Counted from the stretch's first letter, positions 9,285-19,098 are shown. The stretch is 32,273 bases of DNA from Promethearchaeota archaeon (GCA_030610785.1 JAUWRB010000005.1:1-32273); one strand, 5' to 3'. Made by a program: numbers and translations. The notes: a model not told the origin generated them from the letters alone.

Positions 9285-9668
9285 TTGTCAAAAGAAAATA
9301 ATGAAAAAAATATCTTAGCTAGGATGCGTACTTTATTAGCTTTAGAAAGAAATTATTTAGCTGAAAAAAGAACGCAGCTTGCAAAACTAAGAACTGGTTT
9401 AGCGTTAGCCTTGATTTTACCACCGTTCTATCTCTTTATAATCTCTATCGAAATAGAAATCCCTCTTGTTTTTATAATATTTTTTTATATTTTTTTGATT
9501 TTAAATGCAATATATGGAGTCTGGATGGTATTTGGCTCTCGCTCTCAATTAAAGAAATTAAGAAAAAAAATAAAATTAGTAAAAAAAAAAGAAAAACAAA
9601 TTTTTAACTCATCTAAAGCTATCAATGAATTATTCACTGGCTGTATTGAATTTGATGATGAGTTATAA
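9285..9668 (+). CDS. DUF202-like small membrane protein (TTG start)
   Basis: ARMRTLLALERNYLAEKRTQLAKLRTGLALA followed by two hydrophobic segments, resembling DUF202 proteins. Confidence 0.6.
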   Translation: MSKENNEKNILARMRTLLALERNYLAEKRTQLAKLRTGLALALILPPFYLFIISIEIEIPLVFIIFFYIFLILNAIYGVWMVFGSRSQLKKLRKKIKLVKKKEKQIFNSSKAINELFTGCIEFDDEL

Positions 9669-9735
9669 AAAATATTTCTTGAGGCAAAAAAAAGAAATTT
9701 AATATAACAAAAATACTCTTTCAAAATCAAATAAA

Positions 9736-11364
9736 ATGGAACCTTCAGAAGTAGACAGCACAGAAAAAATCCGAAAAATATCGAGAAATATTATTGAATA
9801 CTTAATGGCAAATCCGCAAACTTCCCGTCAGAAAATTACAAATATCAAAGGGCGAATCGGAAAGAAGTTTAAATATCATAAAGTATTAAAAAATGCTACT
9901 ATCCTTGGTTTTGCCACACTGGAGGAAGAAAAAAAAATAACTTCAGTTTTAAAAAGAAGGGTCACTAGAACTTTATCTGGTGTAACGGTAATTGCCATTA
10001 TGACTAAACCCCTCTTTTGTCCGGGAACTTGTATTTATTGTCCTGGAGACGACTCCCAACCAGGTGAAAAAGTAGCCCAGTCTTATACTGGTAAAGAACC
10101 AGCAGCCATGAGATCCATTCATAATAATTACGATCCCTATGAGCAAGTACAGAGTAGAATCAGAAATCTGGAAGCGATTGGCCATAATGTGGACAAGTGT
10201 GAAATCATAATTATGGGAGGAACATTCTTATCTACGGATCTTAGTTATCAAGAAGAATTTATTAAAGGCGCTTTAGAGGGAATCATCGAACAAAAAGTTA
10301 ATAATTTAAAAGAAGTAATGAACCTGGCTGAAAAATCTAAAAGAAGAGTAGTTGGAATAACAATTGAAACGAGACCTGACTATTGTAAAGAGAAGGATGT
10401 TGACCTAATGCTAAACTATGGAACTACGCGTGTTGAAATTGGTGTTCAAACTGTTTATAATGAAATTTACGATTTAGTAAAGAGAGGTCACACGACCGTA
10501 GATAGCATTGAAGCAATTCGGATAGCAAGGGACGCTGGATTAAAAATTAACTTGCACATGATGCCTAATTTACCTGGCTCTGATTGCTTGAAGGATTTAG
10601 AAATGTTTAATTTCTTATTCTCAAATCCCGACTATCGACCTGATATGTTGAAGATCTACCCGACAGTGGTTATTAAGGGGACAAAATTGTATGATTGGTG
10701 GAAAAAAGGAAAACATATTCCATATTCAAATGAAGAATTAATAAAATTAATAGCAAATATCAAACAGAATATTCCATCCTATGTAAGAATTCAAAGGATC
10801 ATGCGAGATATTCCTGCAAATTTAATAGAAGCGGGATGTAAAAAAAGTAATTTAAGACAACTCGTTCAAGAAAGGTTGAACCAATTAGGAAGTAAATGTA
10901 ATTGCATTAGGTGTCGAGAATATGGCTTTAACAAAAGAAAACAACTTAAAGAGGAGAGCTTATTCGATGATATTGAGTTATATCGCCTTGATTATAAAGC
11001 ATCTCAAGGAAAAGAAATTTTTTTATCCTATGAAAATAAAAAAGAGGATTTTTTAGTCGGATATCTACGCTTAAGAAAACCCTCTGAATTTGCTCATAGA
11101 CCTGAATTGAACGATGAAGAAACCATGATTATAAGGGAAATAAAGGTAGTAGGGGAATTAGTTCCTAAAGGTTCAAAACCAATTCTATTTTCACAGATTC
11201 AGCATAGAGGGTATGGTAAGTTATTAATGAATAAGGCTGAAAAAATATCTGCTGAAGAATTTAACGCGAAAAAGCTCTCTGTTATCAGTGGCATAGGAGT
11301 AAGAGATTGGTTTTACTTTCAAAATTATAAAATTGATGGTCCATATGTTTCAAAAATATTGTAA
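9736..11364 (+). CDS. elp3: Elp3 tRNA uridine(34) modification enzyme (radical SAM plus GNAT)
   Basis: KPLFCPGTCIYCPGDDSQPGEKVAQSYTGKEPAAMRS, GGTFLSTDLSYQEEFIKGALEGI, GITIETRPDYC, TTRVEIGVQTVY, C-terminal QHRGYGKLLM acetyltransferase motif. Confidence 0.97.
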   Translation: MEPSEVDSTEKIRKISRNIIEYLMANPQTSRQKITNIKGRIGKKFKYHKVLKNATILGFATLEEEKKITSVLKRRVTRTLSGVTVIAIMTKPLFCPGTCIYCPGDDSQPGEKVAQSYTGKEPAAMRSIHNNYDPYEQVQSRIRNLEAIGHNVDKCEIIIMGGTFLSTDLSYQEEFIKGALEGIIEQKVNNLKEVMNLAEKSKRRVVGITIETRPDYCKEKDVDLMLNYGTTRVEIGVQTVYNEIYDLVKRGHTTVDSIEAIRIARDAGLKINLHMMPNLPGSDCLKDLEMFNFLFSNPDYRPDMLKIYPTVVIKGTKLYDWWKKGKHIPYSNEELIKLIANIKQNIPSYVRIQRIMRDIPANLIEAGCKKSNLRQLVQERLNQLGSKCNCIRCREYGFNKRKQLKEESLFDDIELYRLDYKASQGKEIFLSYENKKEDFLVGYLRLRKPSEFAHRPELNDEETMIIREIKVVGELVPKGSKPILFSQIQHRGYGKLLMNKAEKISAEEFNAKKLSVISGIGVRDWFYFQNYKIDGPYVSKIL

Positions 11365-11415
11365 AAACTTTTTTTTAATAAAAAAAATTAGGTATAAAAT
11401 TACTTACAAAAGTAA

Positions 11416-11472
11416 TTATAAAAGAAAAATACTTATAAAAGAAAAATTACTTATAAAAGAACTTATAAAAGA
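11416..11472 (+). repeat. Four copies of TTATAAAAGA (11416, 11433, 11451, 11463), a TATA-like tandem array
   Basis: Read directly: taattataaaagaaaaa / tacttataaaagaaaaa / ttacttataaaaga / acttataaaagaaaaaa. Confidence 0.85.
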
Positions 11473-11487
11473 AAAAAAGTGGAAAAA

Positions 11488-11643
11488 ATGAATTGCGAAT
11501 TTTGTAAAAAAACGATGACACGAACGCGTGTAAAACATATAAATATATGCCAGCCCGAACCCGTTCATATATTTTGTTCAAAGGATTGTAAAAATAAATG
11601 GTGTTTTGAAATTCAGAATGTTAAAAAAACCTCTTCGAAGTAA
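11488..11643 (+). CDS. 51-aa putative zinc-finger protein (TRASH-like), absent from the supplied ORF track
   Basis: ATG..TAA encodes MNCEFCKKTMTRTRVKHINICQPEPVHIFCSKDCKNKWCFEIQNVKKTSSK; CxxC plus FCSKDCKNKW resembles TRASH/MYM-type metal-binding motifs. Confidence 0.65.
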   Translation: MNCEFCKKTMTRTRVKHINICQPEPVHIFCSKDCKNKWCFEIQNVKKTSSK

Positions 11644-11686
11644 ATTTTTAAATTATTTATTTTTTCGTTGATTATTTAAAAGACAC

Positions 11687-13609
11687 GTGATTATAGTGGA
11701 AAAATATGATTATAAGAAAATAGGTCTTAAATGTGGGCTTGAAATACATCAACAACTTGATTCAAAAACAAAACTCTTTTGTAGATGCCAAAATAAACTC
11801 CAAGGAACCAGAGCGCCCGATTTTACTCTCAAACGATTCATGAGACCAGTGCTTGGAGAAATGGGCACATATGACGAGGCAATGTTAACTGAATATGAAA
11901 AAGGAATGAGTATTATTTATGAAGGATATAATGATGTAATCTGTACCTACGAACTTGATGAAACACCTCCATTTCAATGCAATAACGATGCTAGAAGAAT
12001 TGCTTTAGAAGTTGCTCTGCTTCTAAACGCTAATATCATAGAAGAAATGCATGTATGTAGAAAAAATTATTTAGACGGAAGTGTACCATGTGGTTTTCAA
12101 AGAACGATGATCTTAGGAAAAGATGGTTATATAAATTTAGAAAATGGAAAAAAAATTGGAATAGATATACTTTGTTTAGAAGAAGATGCTGCTAGAAAAA
12201 TTAAAACTGAAAATAAAATTAATTACTTTAGACTTGACCGTTTAGGAATTCCTTTAGTGGAGGTTACAACTGATCCTGATATTAACGATCCTCAAGAATG
12301 TAGAGAATGTGCTGAACGACTGGGACTATTATTATGGACAACTAACGTGAAAAAGGTTTTAGGTTCGATTCGGCAGGATGTAAATGTGAGTATTAAGGAA
12401 GGAACTAGAATAGAAATTAAAGGAGTTCAAAAATTAGATTGGATACCAGTTTTAATTAATCACGAGGTTTCTAGACAACTTAAATTAGTTGAGATTAAAG
12501 AAGAAATAGAAAAAAAAAACTTAAGTCCCAAAGATATACCCAATAAATCTATTGACCTATCAAAAGTTATGGCTAAAACCAATTGTGGTTTTATCGTAAA
12601 AGGAATTAAATCCGGTAAAAAACTATTTGGCATTAATTTTAAAGGGTTTAAAGGAATATTTGGAAAAAAATTAATGGAGGATTATAGGTTTGGGACTGAA
12701 GTCGCTAGTAAAGTTAAATCTATCTCTGGCCTGAAAGGTCTTATTCATTCCGATGAGGATTTAAAGAAATACAAGTTCTCTGATAGCGATATAAAAATAT
12801 TAAAAAGTTTTTTAAAATCTGAAAATGACGATTGCTTTGTTTTGGTCTTAGGAACGAAAAAAGATGTTGATAGGGCCATGAATGTCGTTGTAAATCGAGT
12901 TAAATTAGCGTTTAAAGGTGTTCCACCTGAAACCCGAAGAGCTTTAGAAAATGGCAATACAGATTTTCTAAGAGAATTACATGGCGGTGCGAGATTATAT
13001 CCGGATACAGATTCCAAAGCTATAATAAATAAACTGGAAGAAATTAAGGAGATAAAAAACAATCTTCCAAATTACCCATGGATAACCATTAAAGAATATT
13101 CTAAAAAATATAAAATGGAAGAAAGACAAATTAAAGAATTAATCTTTACTGGTAATTTAAACCTATTTAAAAATTTAATGGAAATATATCCCAATAATCC
13201 TGTTTTAATCGTTACAACTTTATTAGAAACTAAAAAGGCTCTAAGAAGAGATGGTAAAGAAGTTGATCATATTAAAAATACCGATTACAAAGATATATTT
13301 TCTCTTTTAAAAAAGAAGGAAATTGGAAAAGAAGCCATTGAAGAACTCATGATCTTTAAAGCAGATTCTCCAGAACTTACAATACAACAAATAATAAAGA
13401 AATTAATGATTAAAACCATTTCTATAGAAGATCTTAACACGATTATTCAAAAAATCATTGATAACTCAATAGAACTCATTAAAAAAAAAGGAATAAGAGC
13501 TATGGGACCATTAATGGGCGAAGTAATGAAAGAAGTTAGGGGAAGAATCGATGGGAAAATTGTTTCTGAAGAATTAAAGAAAATTATTAATAATAAAATA
13601 AAGGAGTAG
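11687..13609 (+). CDS. gatE: Glu-tRNA(Gln) amidotransferase subunit E (GTG start)
   Basis: KCGLEIHQQLDSKTKLFCRC, YELDETPPFQCN, QRTMILGKDGYI, GIPLVEVTTDPDI, LGSIRQDVNVSIKEGTRIEIKGVQKL, YqeY-like C-terminus RAMGPLMGEVMKEVRGRIDG. Ends with TAG. Confidence 0.97.
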   Translation: MIIVEKYDYKKIGLKCGLEIHQQLDSKTKLFCRCQNKLQGTRAPDFTLKRFMRPVLGEMGTYDEAMLTEYEKGMSIIYEGYNDVICTYELDETPPFQCNNDARRIALEVALLLNANIIEEMHVCRKNYLDGSVPCGFQRTMILGKDGYINLENGKKIGIDILCLEEDAARKIKTENKINYFRLDRLGIPLVEVTTDPDINDPQECRECAERLGLLLWTTNVKKVLGSIRQDVNVSIKEGTRIEIKGVQKLDWIPVLINHEVSRQLKLVEIKEEIEKKNLSPKDIPNKSIDLSKVMAKTNCGFIVKGIKSGKKLFGINFKGFKGIFGKKLMEDYRFGTEVASKVKSISGLKGLIHSDEDLKKYKFSDSDIKILKSFLKSENDDCFVLVLGTKKDVDRAMNVVVNRVKLAFKGVPPETRRALENGNTDFLRELHGGARLYPDTDSKAIINKLEEIKEIKNNLPNYPWITIKEYSKKYKMEERQIKELIFTGNLNLFKNLMEIYPNNPVLIVTTLLETKKALRRDGKEVDHIKNTDYKDIFSLLKKKEIGKEAIEELMIFKADSPELTIQQIIKKLMIKTISIEDLNTIIQKIIDNSIELIKKKGIRAMGPLMGEVMKEVRGRIDGKIVSEELKKIINNKIKE

Positions 13610-13615
13610 AAATAA

Positions 13616-14977
13616 ATGGCAGAAAAATTAAAAGGATATAAGGGAAAAGGACTGGAACTTTTAAAAAAGAATGACATTAAAATTTGGGATATTGTCAAGA
13701 TAAAAGCTAACGAAGGAGATTTTAAAGGAATAATACTTCCAAGAAACGAGTATTCTGCCCCTGGTTATGTGGAGATAAAATTGAAAAATAACTACAATAT
13801 CGGAATTAATGCGTTAAATATAATCCAAATAGAAAAAATTGGAAAAAAAGAAGCTCACTATAAAATTCCAGAAAAACAATTCCCTAAAAACAAAAAGCTC
13901 CTAAATATAAAACTTTTAGGAACAGGAGGAACCGTTGCTTCACGATTAGATTATACTACGGGCGCAGTAATCCCCTCTTTTAGTCCCGGAGAATTATTTA
14001 GTTCTGTCCCCGAATTGGCAGATATATGTAATCTTGAAACTGAAATTGTTTTTGAAATCTTGTCAGAAAATATGAAACCTGAATATTGGCAAAAATTAGC
14101 CGAAAAAGTTGAAAAAGTCGCAAATTTAGGTAAAGATGGAATTATTATTAGTCATGGGACAGATACCATGAGTTTTACCGCAGCAGCGTTATCTTTCATG
14201 TTAAAAGATTTATCAATCCCCGTTGTATTAGTAGGCAGCCAACGAAGTTCTGATAGACCTTCTTCTGATGCTGCTTTAAATTTAATAAACGCAGCCATAG
14301 TAGCGCGTTCAGATCTCGCTGAAGTCGTTATTACAATGTTAGGATCCTCATCACACGATTACGGATTAATTCACAGGGGAACATTAGTCCGAAAAATGCA
14401 TTCTTCCTTTAGAAATACTTTTAGAACAATAAACGATGTCCCATTAGGAATGGTAAAAAACAGAAAAATAACAATGTTTAAAAAAAAATATCAAAAAAGA
14501 AATAAATCTAAAAAAACAAGAGCCTTGATTAAATTTGAAAAGAAAGTAGCGTTGTTGTATTCTTATCCTGGATTGGATAATGAAATTATTGATTTTTACA
14601 TCGATAAAGGATATAAAGGAATTGTATTAGCAGGAACAGGACTCGGGCACGTGAATACAACAATTTATGAATCTGTCGAAAGAGCAATTCAAGAAAATAT
14701 GACAATCATTATGACAACTCAAACATTACACGGTTTTGTTGGAATGGACGTTTATTCAACGGGGAGAGAATTGCAAAATATCGGCGTCATTCCAGGAAAA
14801 AACCTATTGCCTGAAGTCGCATTCGTAAAATTATCGTGGGTTTTGGGACAAACAAGCAACCCACAAGAAATTAAAGAAATGCTCTTGAAAAATATCGCAG
14901 GTGAATTTTTAGAAAGAGAAATACCTATCGCTTTCAATTACAACATTGATAACCTGTTAAAAAATAATAAACTTTAA
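13616..14977 (+). CDS. gatD: Glu-tRNA(Gln) amidotransferase subunit D (asparaginase-like)
   Basis: KLLGTGGTVASRLDYTTGAVIPSFSPGEL, ISHGTDTMSFTAAAL, VGSQRSSDRPSSDAALNL, GTGLGHVNTTIY; directly downstream of gatE. Confidence 0.97.
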   Translation: MAEKLKGYKGKGLELLKKNDIKIWDIVKIKANEGDFKGIILPRNEYSAPGYVEIKLKNNYNIGINALNIIQIEKIGKKEAHYKIPEKQFPKNKKLLNIKLLGTGGTVASRLDYTTGAVIPSFSPGELFSSVPELADICNLETEIVFEILSENMKPEYWQKLAEKVEKVANLGKDGIIISHGTDTMSFTAAALSFMLKDLSIPVVLVGSQRSSDRPSSDAALNLINAAIVARSDLAEVVITMLGSSSHDYGLIHRGTLVRKMHSSFRNTFRTINDVPLGMVKNRKITMFKKKYQKRNKSKKTRALIKFEKKVALLYSYPGLDNEIIDFYIDKGYKGIVLAGTGLGHVNTTIYESVERAIQENMTIIMTTQTLHGFVGMDVYSTGRELQNIGVIPGKNLLPEVAFVKLSWVLGQTSNPQEIKEMLLKNIAGEFLEREIPIAFNYNIDNLLKNNKL

Positions 14978-14995
14978 AAATAAAATAAAAAAATT

Positions 14996-15151
14996 ATATC
15001 ATTATCACAACTTCAAGAGGATGGACTTATTTCAGCGAAAATTAGAATAATTGATTTTGAAAAAGATAATTATGACGAATTATTCTAATTAATAAGAGGC
15101 GAAGCATGGAAACTTCATTATCATTATGTATTTAACGAAAAAACATATTAA
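14996..15151 (+). pseudogene. Probable decayed coding remnant between gatD and rpl2
   Basis: One frame reads ISLSQLQEDGLISAKIRIIDFEKDNYDELF*LIRGEAWKLHYHYVFNEKTY*: coding-like on both sides of an in-frame TAA (15086-15088), with no start codon. Confidence 0.4.
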
Positions 15152-15267
15152 TAAAATTCAATTAAAAAAACCTTTTTATATCAAATCTTATTCATAAAGA
15201 TTTTTATGAAAATAATAAAAAATTTATAGTTTTATTAATTAAAAGATATTAAATACTTGATTTATTA

Positions 15268-16002
15268 TTGGTGTTAACAATCGGTAAAAGAATTTTAGTG
15301 CAAAGAAAAGGAAGGGGTAATTTATGGGCACGATCACCTAGTCATAGGCATGTGGGTCAAGTGAAATATCGTCCTTTTAAGAATAATGAAGAACAAATCA
15401 AGTTTAAAGTAATTGAACTCGTTCATTCACCAGGTAGAGGCGCTCCAGTAGCAAGAATTAGATACAATGATGATATTAAGGGATTATGGCTACCTCCTGA
15501 AGGTATTTTCGAAGGAGATATTTTTATTCAATCAAAAAAAAAAGCAGAAATTAAAGTAGGATATATTTTACCACTAAAAGAAATTCCATTAGGAACTCTG
15601 GTGTATAACATTGAAGGAACTCCGCAAGATGGAGGGAAATTTGCCCGCGCTTCTGGAGTTACTGCTATAGTAAGAAATCGCTCTGAAAACAAGGTAGAAT
15701 TATTATTTAGGTCAAAAAAAAGCAAATGGTTTAACGAAAAATGCCTCTGTACAATAGGAGTCGTTGCTGGTGGTGGCAGGGTCGACAAACCTTTTGTTAA
15801 AGCTGGAAATAAGTTCTATTATGTGAGATCAAAAGCAAAAAAATGGCCAGTTGTTCGAGGCGTAACAATGAACGCCTGTTCACATCCTTATGGCGGTGGA
15901 GCAAAGCAATCGCCTCACAAACCTACAACCACGAGCCGCAATGCCCCTCCTGGCAGGAAGGTTGGTCAGATCGCAGCTCGTCGTACAGGTCATCAGAATT
16001 AA
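15268..16002 (+). CDS. rpl2: Ribosomal protein L2 (uL2), TTG at 15268 or GTG at 15271
   Basis: ELVHSPGRGAPVARIRY, LPLKEIPLGTLVYNIEGTPQDGGKFARASGV, WPVVRGVTMNACSHPYGGG, PPGRKVGQIAARRTG. Confidence 0.95.
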   Translation: MVLTIGKRILVQRKGRGNLWARSPSHRHVGQVKYRPFKNNEEQIKFKVIELVHSPGRGAPVARIRYNDDIKGLWLPPEGIFEGDIFIQSKKKAEIKVGYILPLKEIPLGTLVYNIEGTPQDGGKFARASGVTAIVRNRSENKVELLFRSKKSKWFNEKCLCTIGVVAGGGRVDKPFVKAGNKFYYVRSKAKKWPVVRGVTMNACSHPYGGGAKQSPHKPTTTSRNAPPGRKVGQIAARRTGHQN

Positions 16003-17240
16003 AGTGTTAATTTTTTTTTGAAATCTGATGTCTCGTATGCTTTTAAGGGTTCAATGGGTAAATTTTTAATTTCTCTAAAATGGTATAAAAGCGGTTTTAC
16101 ATCTGTAAAGAACGCATCTTTAAGACATTCTTCCGCTTTTATTATGTCTCCTTTTTCTTGAGCATCTTCCAACTTATTTCTGTCAATTGTTAAGACTTTA
16201 GCAAAAATCCTTTGAGAAGATAGAATTGATTGAATCATCGCTTCAATTTTGGGTTTTAAATTATGAGATTGATCTAACATGAATGATATTTTTCTAAAAC
16301 CTTTGATATTTATTTTATTTAATTCGTTGAAAATTAAGAAAAGTTCGTAAGGATTTAAAGACCCAGTAGTAAGATCGTCATCACCATATTTTCGGCTGTT
16401 CAAGTGGAATCCACCTAATCGCTTCTCATCAATTAAATTCGCAACAATAAATTCAATGTTTGTTCCTTGAGCATGATGACCTAAATCTACTAACACATTA
16501 GCCCGATTTCCTAATTTTTGGCAAAATAATAGTGCAGTTCCCCAATCTGGTATATCTGTATGATAAAAGGCAGGTTCATAAAATTTATATTCAATAAGCA
16601 TCGTCATGTAATTTTCCATTTTGTAGTAAACTTTATTTAGACAATCCAGAATCCAATATTTTCTTTTTATAAAATCAGTTTGCCCCGGAAAATTAGAGCC
16701 ATCAGCAAACCATAAACTTAGATAAGGTGCTTTAAAAATTTTTCCAATTTCTACACAATCAAGAATATGATTAACTGCTTTATCTCTAATATCTTTATTA
16801 CTATTACTTATACTTCCTAATTTGTAATCATCATCTTGAAATAAATTTGGATTAACAGTAGTAATGTTAATGCCGATATTATCTGCCATCTCCTTTGCTT
16901 TATAAAAATCATCAACTAAATCCCAAGGAATATGTATTGATAAATCGGGCGTTATTCCTGTATATTTATTAACTTGTCCTGCAAATTTAATGCGCTCAAA
17001 AAGATTTTTAGCAGCAAATTTATCTTTAAAAACGTAAAATCTTGTTCCTCCTTCAGAATATGCCCATGATGGCGTTGTTATTTTAAAATTATCTAATTTG
17101 TCTATTAAATTGTCAAATTCCAACCCACGTTTTTTAATCACTTGTTTGAATTCACTCATTTTTTTTGCATTTAAAAAGACTGTTGATAAAATAATTAAGA
17201 TTTGACCAATTTTAAATTCTCTCCTTATTGCCATGATCAC
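15999..17240 (-). CDS. rhaI: L-rhamnose isomerase-like sugar isomerase (RhaI / Pseudomonas stutzeri type)
   Basis: Resembles P. stutzeri L-RhI from memory: PSWAYSEGGTRF, SIHIPWD, DGSNFPGQ, IEYKFYEPAFYHT..DWGTA, VLVDLGHHAQGTNIEFIVANLI, LGGFHLNSRKYGDDDL, MLDQSHN. Confidence 0.85.
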   Translation of the reverse strand: MIMAIRREFKIGQILIILSTVFLNAKKMSEFKQVIKKRGLEFDNLIDKLDNFKITTPSWAYSEGGTRFYVFKDKFAAKNLFERIKFAGQVNKYTGITPDLSIHIPWDLVDDFYKAKEMADNIGINITTVNPNLFQDDDYKLGSISNSNKDIRDKAVNHILDCVEIGKIFKAPYLSLWFADGSNFPGQTDFIKRKYWILDCLNKVYYKMENYMTMLIEYKFYEPAFYHTDIPDWGTALLFCQKLGNRANVLVDLGHHAQGTNIEFIVANLIDEKRLGGFHLNSRKYGDDDLTTGSLNPYELFLIFNELNKINIKGFRKISFMLDQSHNLKPKIEAMIQSILSSQRIFAKVLTIDRNKLEDAQEKGDIIKAEECLKDAFFTDVKPLLYHFREIKNLPIEPLKAYETSDFKKKLTL

Positions 17241-17609
17241 CTTTCAATAGTAATTTAATGCTTTCGTTTTGAATCTCCCTCACGAATAAGGACGTTTATA
17301 AGGTCATTAGCTACGATTTAAAGGATTTCGTTTTTAAAATGGATTGAATGTAAATTGAATTACCGAGAGGATTTTAAATGCTCACCCCAATTGGTTAAAA
17401 GCACTCAATCTAAAAAAAGCTCCGAGCCAAATCTTTTAAAATAACAAAATCTTTTTATCAATTAACAAATGATTTATAAATAGATATCTATATTTTTAGA
17501 TAATTGACAATGCACGAAAAATATTCTAGGAAAAAAAAGAACTGCAAATATAAAAAGATTACCGGAAAATAATTAACTAATAACATGGAAAAAAGAGGTT
17601 GAATGAATA

Positions 17610-17897
17610 ATGGGTAATGATGATTCAAAAGTCTTTATTGGAAAAAAAAATACATTAAATTATGTAATGGCCGCCATGATGAATTTAAGCGAAGGACGAC
17701 CTAGCTTATTACTTGCTCGTGGTAAAACTATTTCTCGGGCAGTAGATGTTGGTGAAATCGTTATTAACAAGTTTGTTAAAGGAGCCAGCTATGGAAAAAT
17801 AAAAATTGACACGGAAAAAATTTCCAACGATAGAGATGGCTCTATTAGTAACGTCTCATCCATAGAGATAGAAATTTTGCCACCACCAAAAAAATAA
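17610..17897 (+). CDS. albA: Alba-family DNA/RNA-binding protein
   Basis: VFIGKKNTLNYVMAAMMNLSEGRPSLLLARGKTISRAVDVGEIVINKF with ISNVSSIEIEI at the C-terminus. Confidence 0.93.
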   Translation: MGNDDSKVFIGKKNTLNYVMAAMMNLSEGRPSLLLARGKTISRAVDVGEIVINKFVKGASYGKIKIDTEKISNDRDGSISNVSSIEIEILPPPKK

Positions 17898-17951
17898 GCT
17901 TGTAAAAAATATTAACAAAAATTTCAGTAGAAAATTAGGAGAATTTTTCAG

Positions 17952-17964
17952 TTTTTTTTTTTTT
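17952..17964 (+). terminator. Poly-T tract downstream of alba (putative archaeal terminator)
   Basis: Uninterrupted run of T after the alba stop codon. Confidence 0.4.
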
Positions 17965-18061
17965 ATTTATTAATAAAAATTGTAACAAGTGTTTTATCTT
18001 CTTATATAAAATAAAATCATTTTCTACTTGTTTTCCCACACTATTAGTATTTTTTATTTTA

Positions 18062-18361
18062 TTAAATAGAATTTTTTAAAGCTTCTAAGTCCTTCTGGAA
18101 ATTTCCTATCTCCGATTTAGTAATCGTGTTATCGTTTATCTTTTGTACCATCCTTACAAAATCATTAATTAATGAATGCTCAATAACCGTACAAGTTTGG
18201 TTTAAAGTATTAACTTCTAAAATTAAAGCAGATTCTAATTTTACTCCCATTCCAAGAACATCCTTGAATATTAAATCATTATCTTCTGAATATGATATAA
18301 CTAATATGTCCTCTCCTATTTGGGAACCATCGTTTTTTTTTATTATTTTAAATTCACACAT
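18062..18361 (-). CDS. CooT-like small nickel-binding protein
   Basis: 99 aa starting MCEFKIIKKNDGSQIGEDILVISYSEDNDLIFKDVLGMGVKLESALILEVNTLNQTCTVIEH; Cys2 and short beta-rich layout as in CooT. Divergent from cdhB. Confidence 0.6.
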   Translation of the reverse strand: MCEFKIIKKNDGSQIGEDILVISYSEDNDLIFKDVLGMGVKLESALILEVNTLNQTCTVIEHSLINDFVRMVQKINDNTITKSEIGNFQKDLEALKNSI

Positions 18362-18515
18362 GTCTAATTTTTCACTCCTTTTTTAATCGTTAAATAAATA
18401 ACCTCAATTTATATTAATAAAAACAATTTTTTTAAATTGTCTTTAATAATCTTTAATATAGCAATTATTTTAAAACTTATAACTAAAAAAACAAATAGAG
18501 GAAATTGATGAAATT

Positions 18516-19052
18516 ATGACCAGGCCTTATCAAAAAGCAAATATTCCTGGGCCAGAAATGGGTACAAGCGTTTTCGACCCTAATGTAATGGCGAATATCT
18601 TACAAACACCGAAGAAAAAGATATTCGTCATCGGCTCAGAAGCTTTAAGTAAAAATTTTACTCTTGAAGGAAAACCAGTTGTAGAATATTTCGTAGAAAT
18701 TGCTAAAAAACTAGATTGCCAAGTAGTCGCAACCGGGCACGCCTACATTTATTTAAAGGATAAAATTGACGCCAGCAAATTGAGAGACATGTCTCTGATA
18801 AACATTACCGGCAGATTATCCGATAAAAATTGGAAAGGTTTCGAGGGGGAAGGTCAATATGAAATGGCTATCTTTGGAGGACACCAAGTTTTTTATGTGA
18901 GTCAAACTTTATCCAAATTAAAAAACTTTACAAATTGGCTTAGAACTATAGAACTCGATAGATACTCACATCCTAACGCAAGATTTAGCTTACCAAATTT
19001 CAGCAACGAGGATTGGAAAGTTTTTCTAGAAAAATTAATTGAAAAATTATAA
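18516..19052 (+). CDS. cdhB: CO dehydrogenase/acetyl-CoA synthase complex subunit epsilon
   Basis: RPYQKANIPGPEMGTSV, PKKKIFVIGSEAL, DCQVVATGHAY, LSDKNWKGFEGEGQYEMAIFGGHQVFYVSQTLSKLKNF; followed by cdhC. Confidence 0.9.
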   Translation: MTRPYQKANIPGPEMGTSVFDPNVMANILQTPKKKIFVIGSEALSKNFTLEGKPVVEYFVEIAKKLDCQVVATGHAYIYLKDKIDASKLRDMSLINITGRLSDKNWKGFEGEGQYEMAIFGGHQVFYVSQTLSKLKNFTNWLRTIELDRYSHPNARFSLPNFSNEDWKVFLEKLIEKL

Positions 19053-19098
19053 TTTTATAAAAAAAAAATTAAAAAAATAAAATGAGGCATGAATAAAT

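Noticed and set aside
12745-13062. 105-aa minus-strand ORF
   Set aside because: Antisense within gatE; the Phe/Ser/Leu-rich composition reflects the reverse complement of Lys/Glu-rich coding sequence.
17241-17609. Possible structured RNA upstream of alba
   Set aside because: I tried tRNA-like folding on both strands and found no consistent acceptor/T-arm or riboswitch signature; would need Infernal/Rfam.
18126-18386. 86-aa plus-strand ORF
   Set aside because: Antisense to the CooT-like gene, which has a better start and family resemblance.
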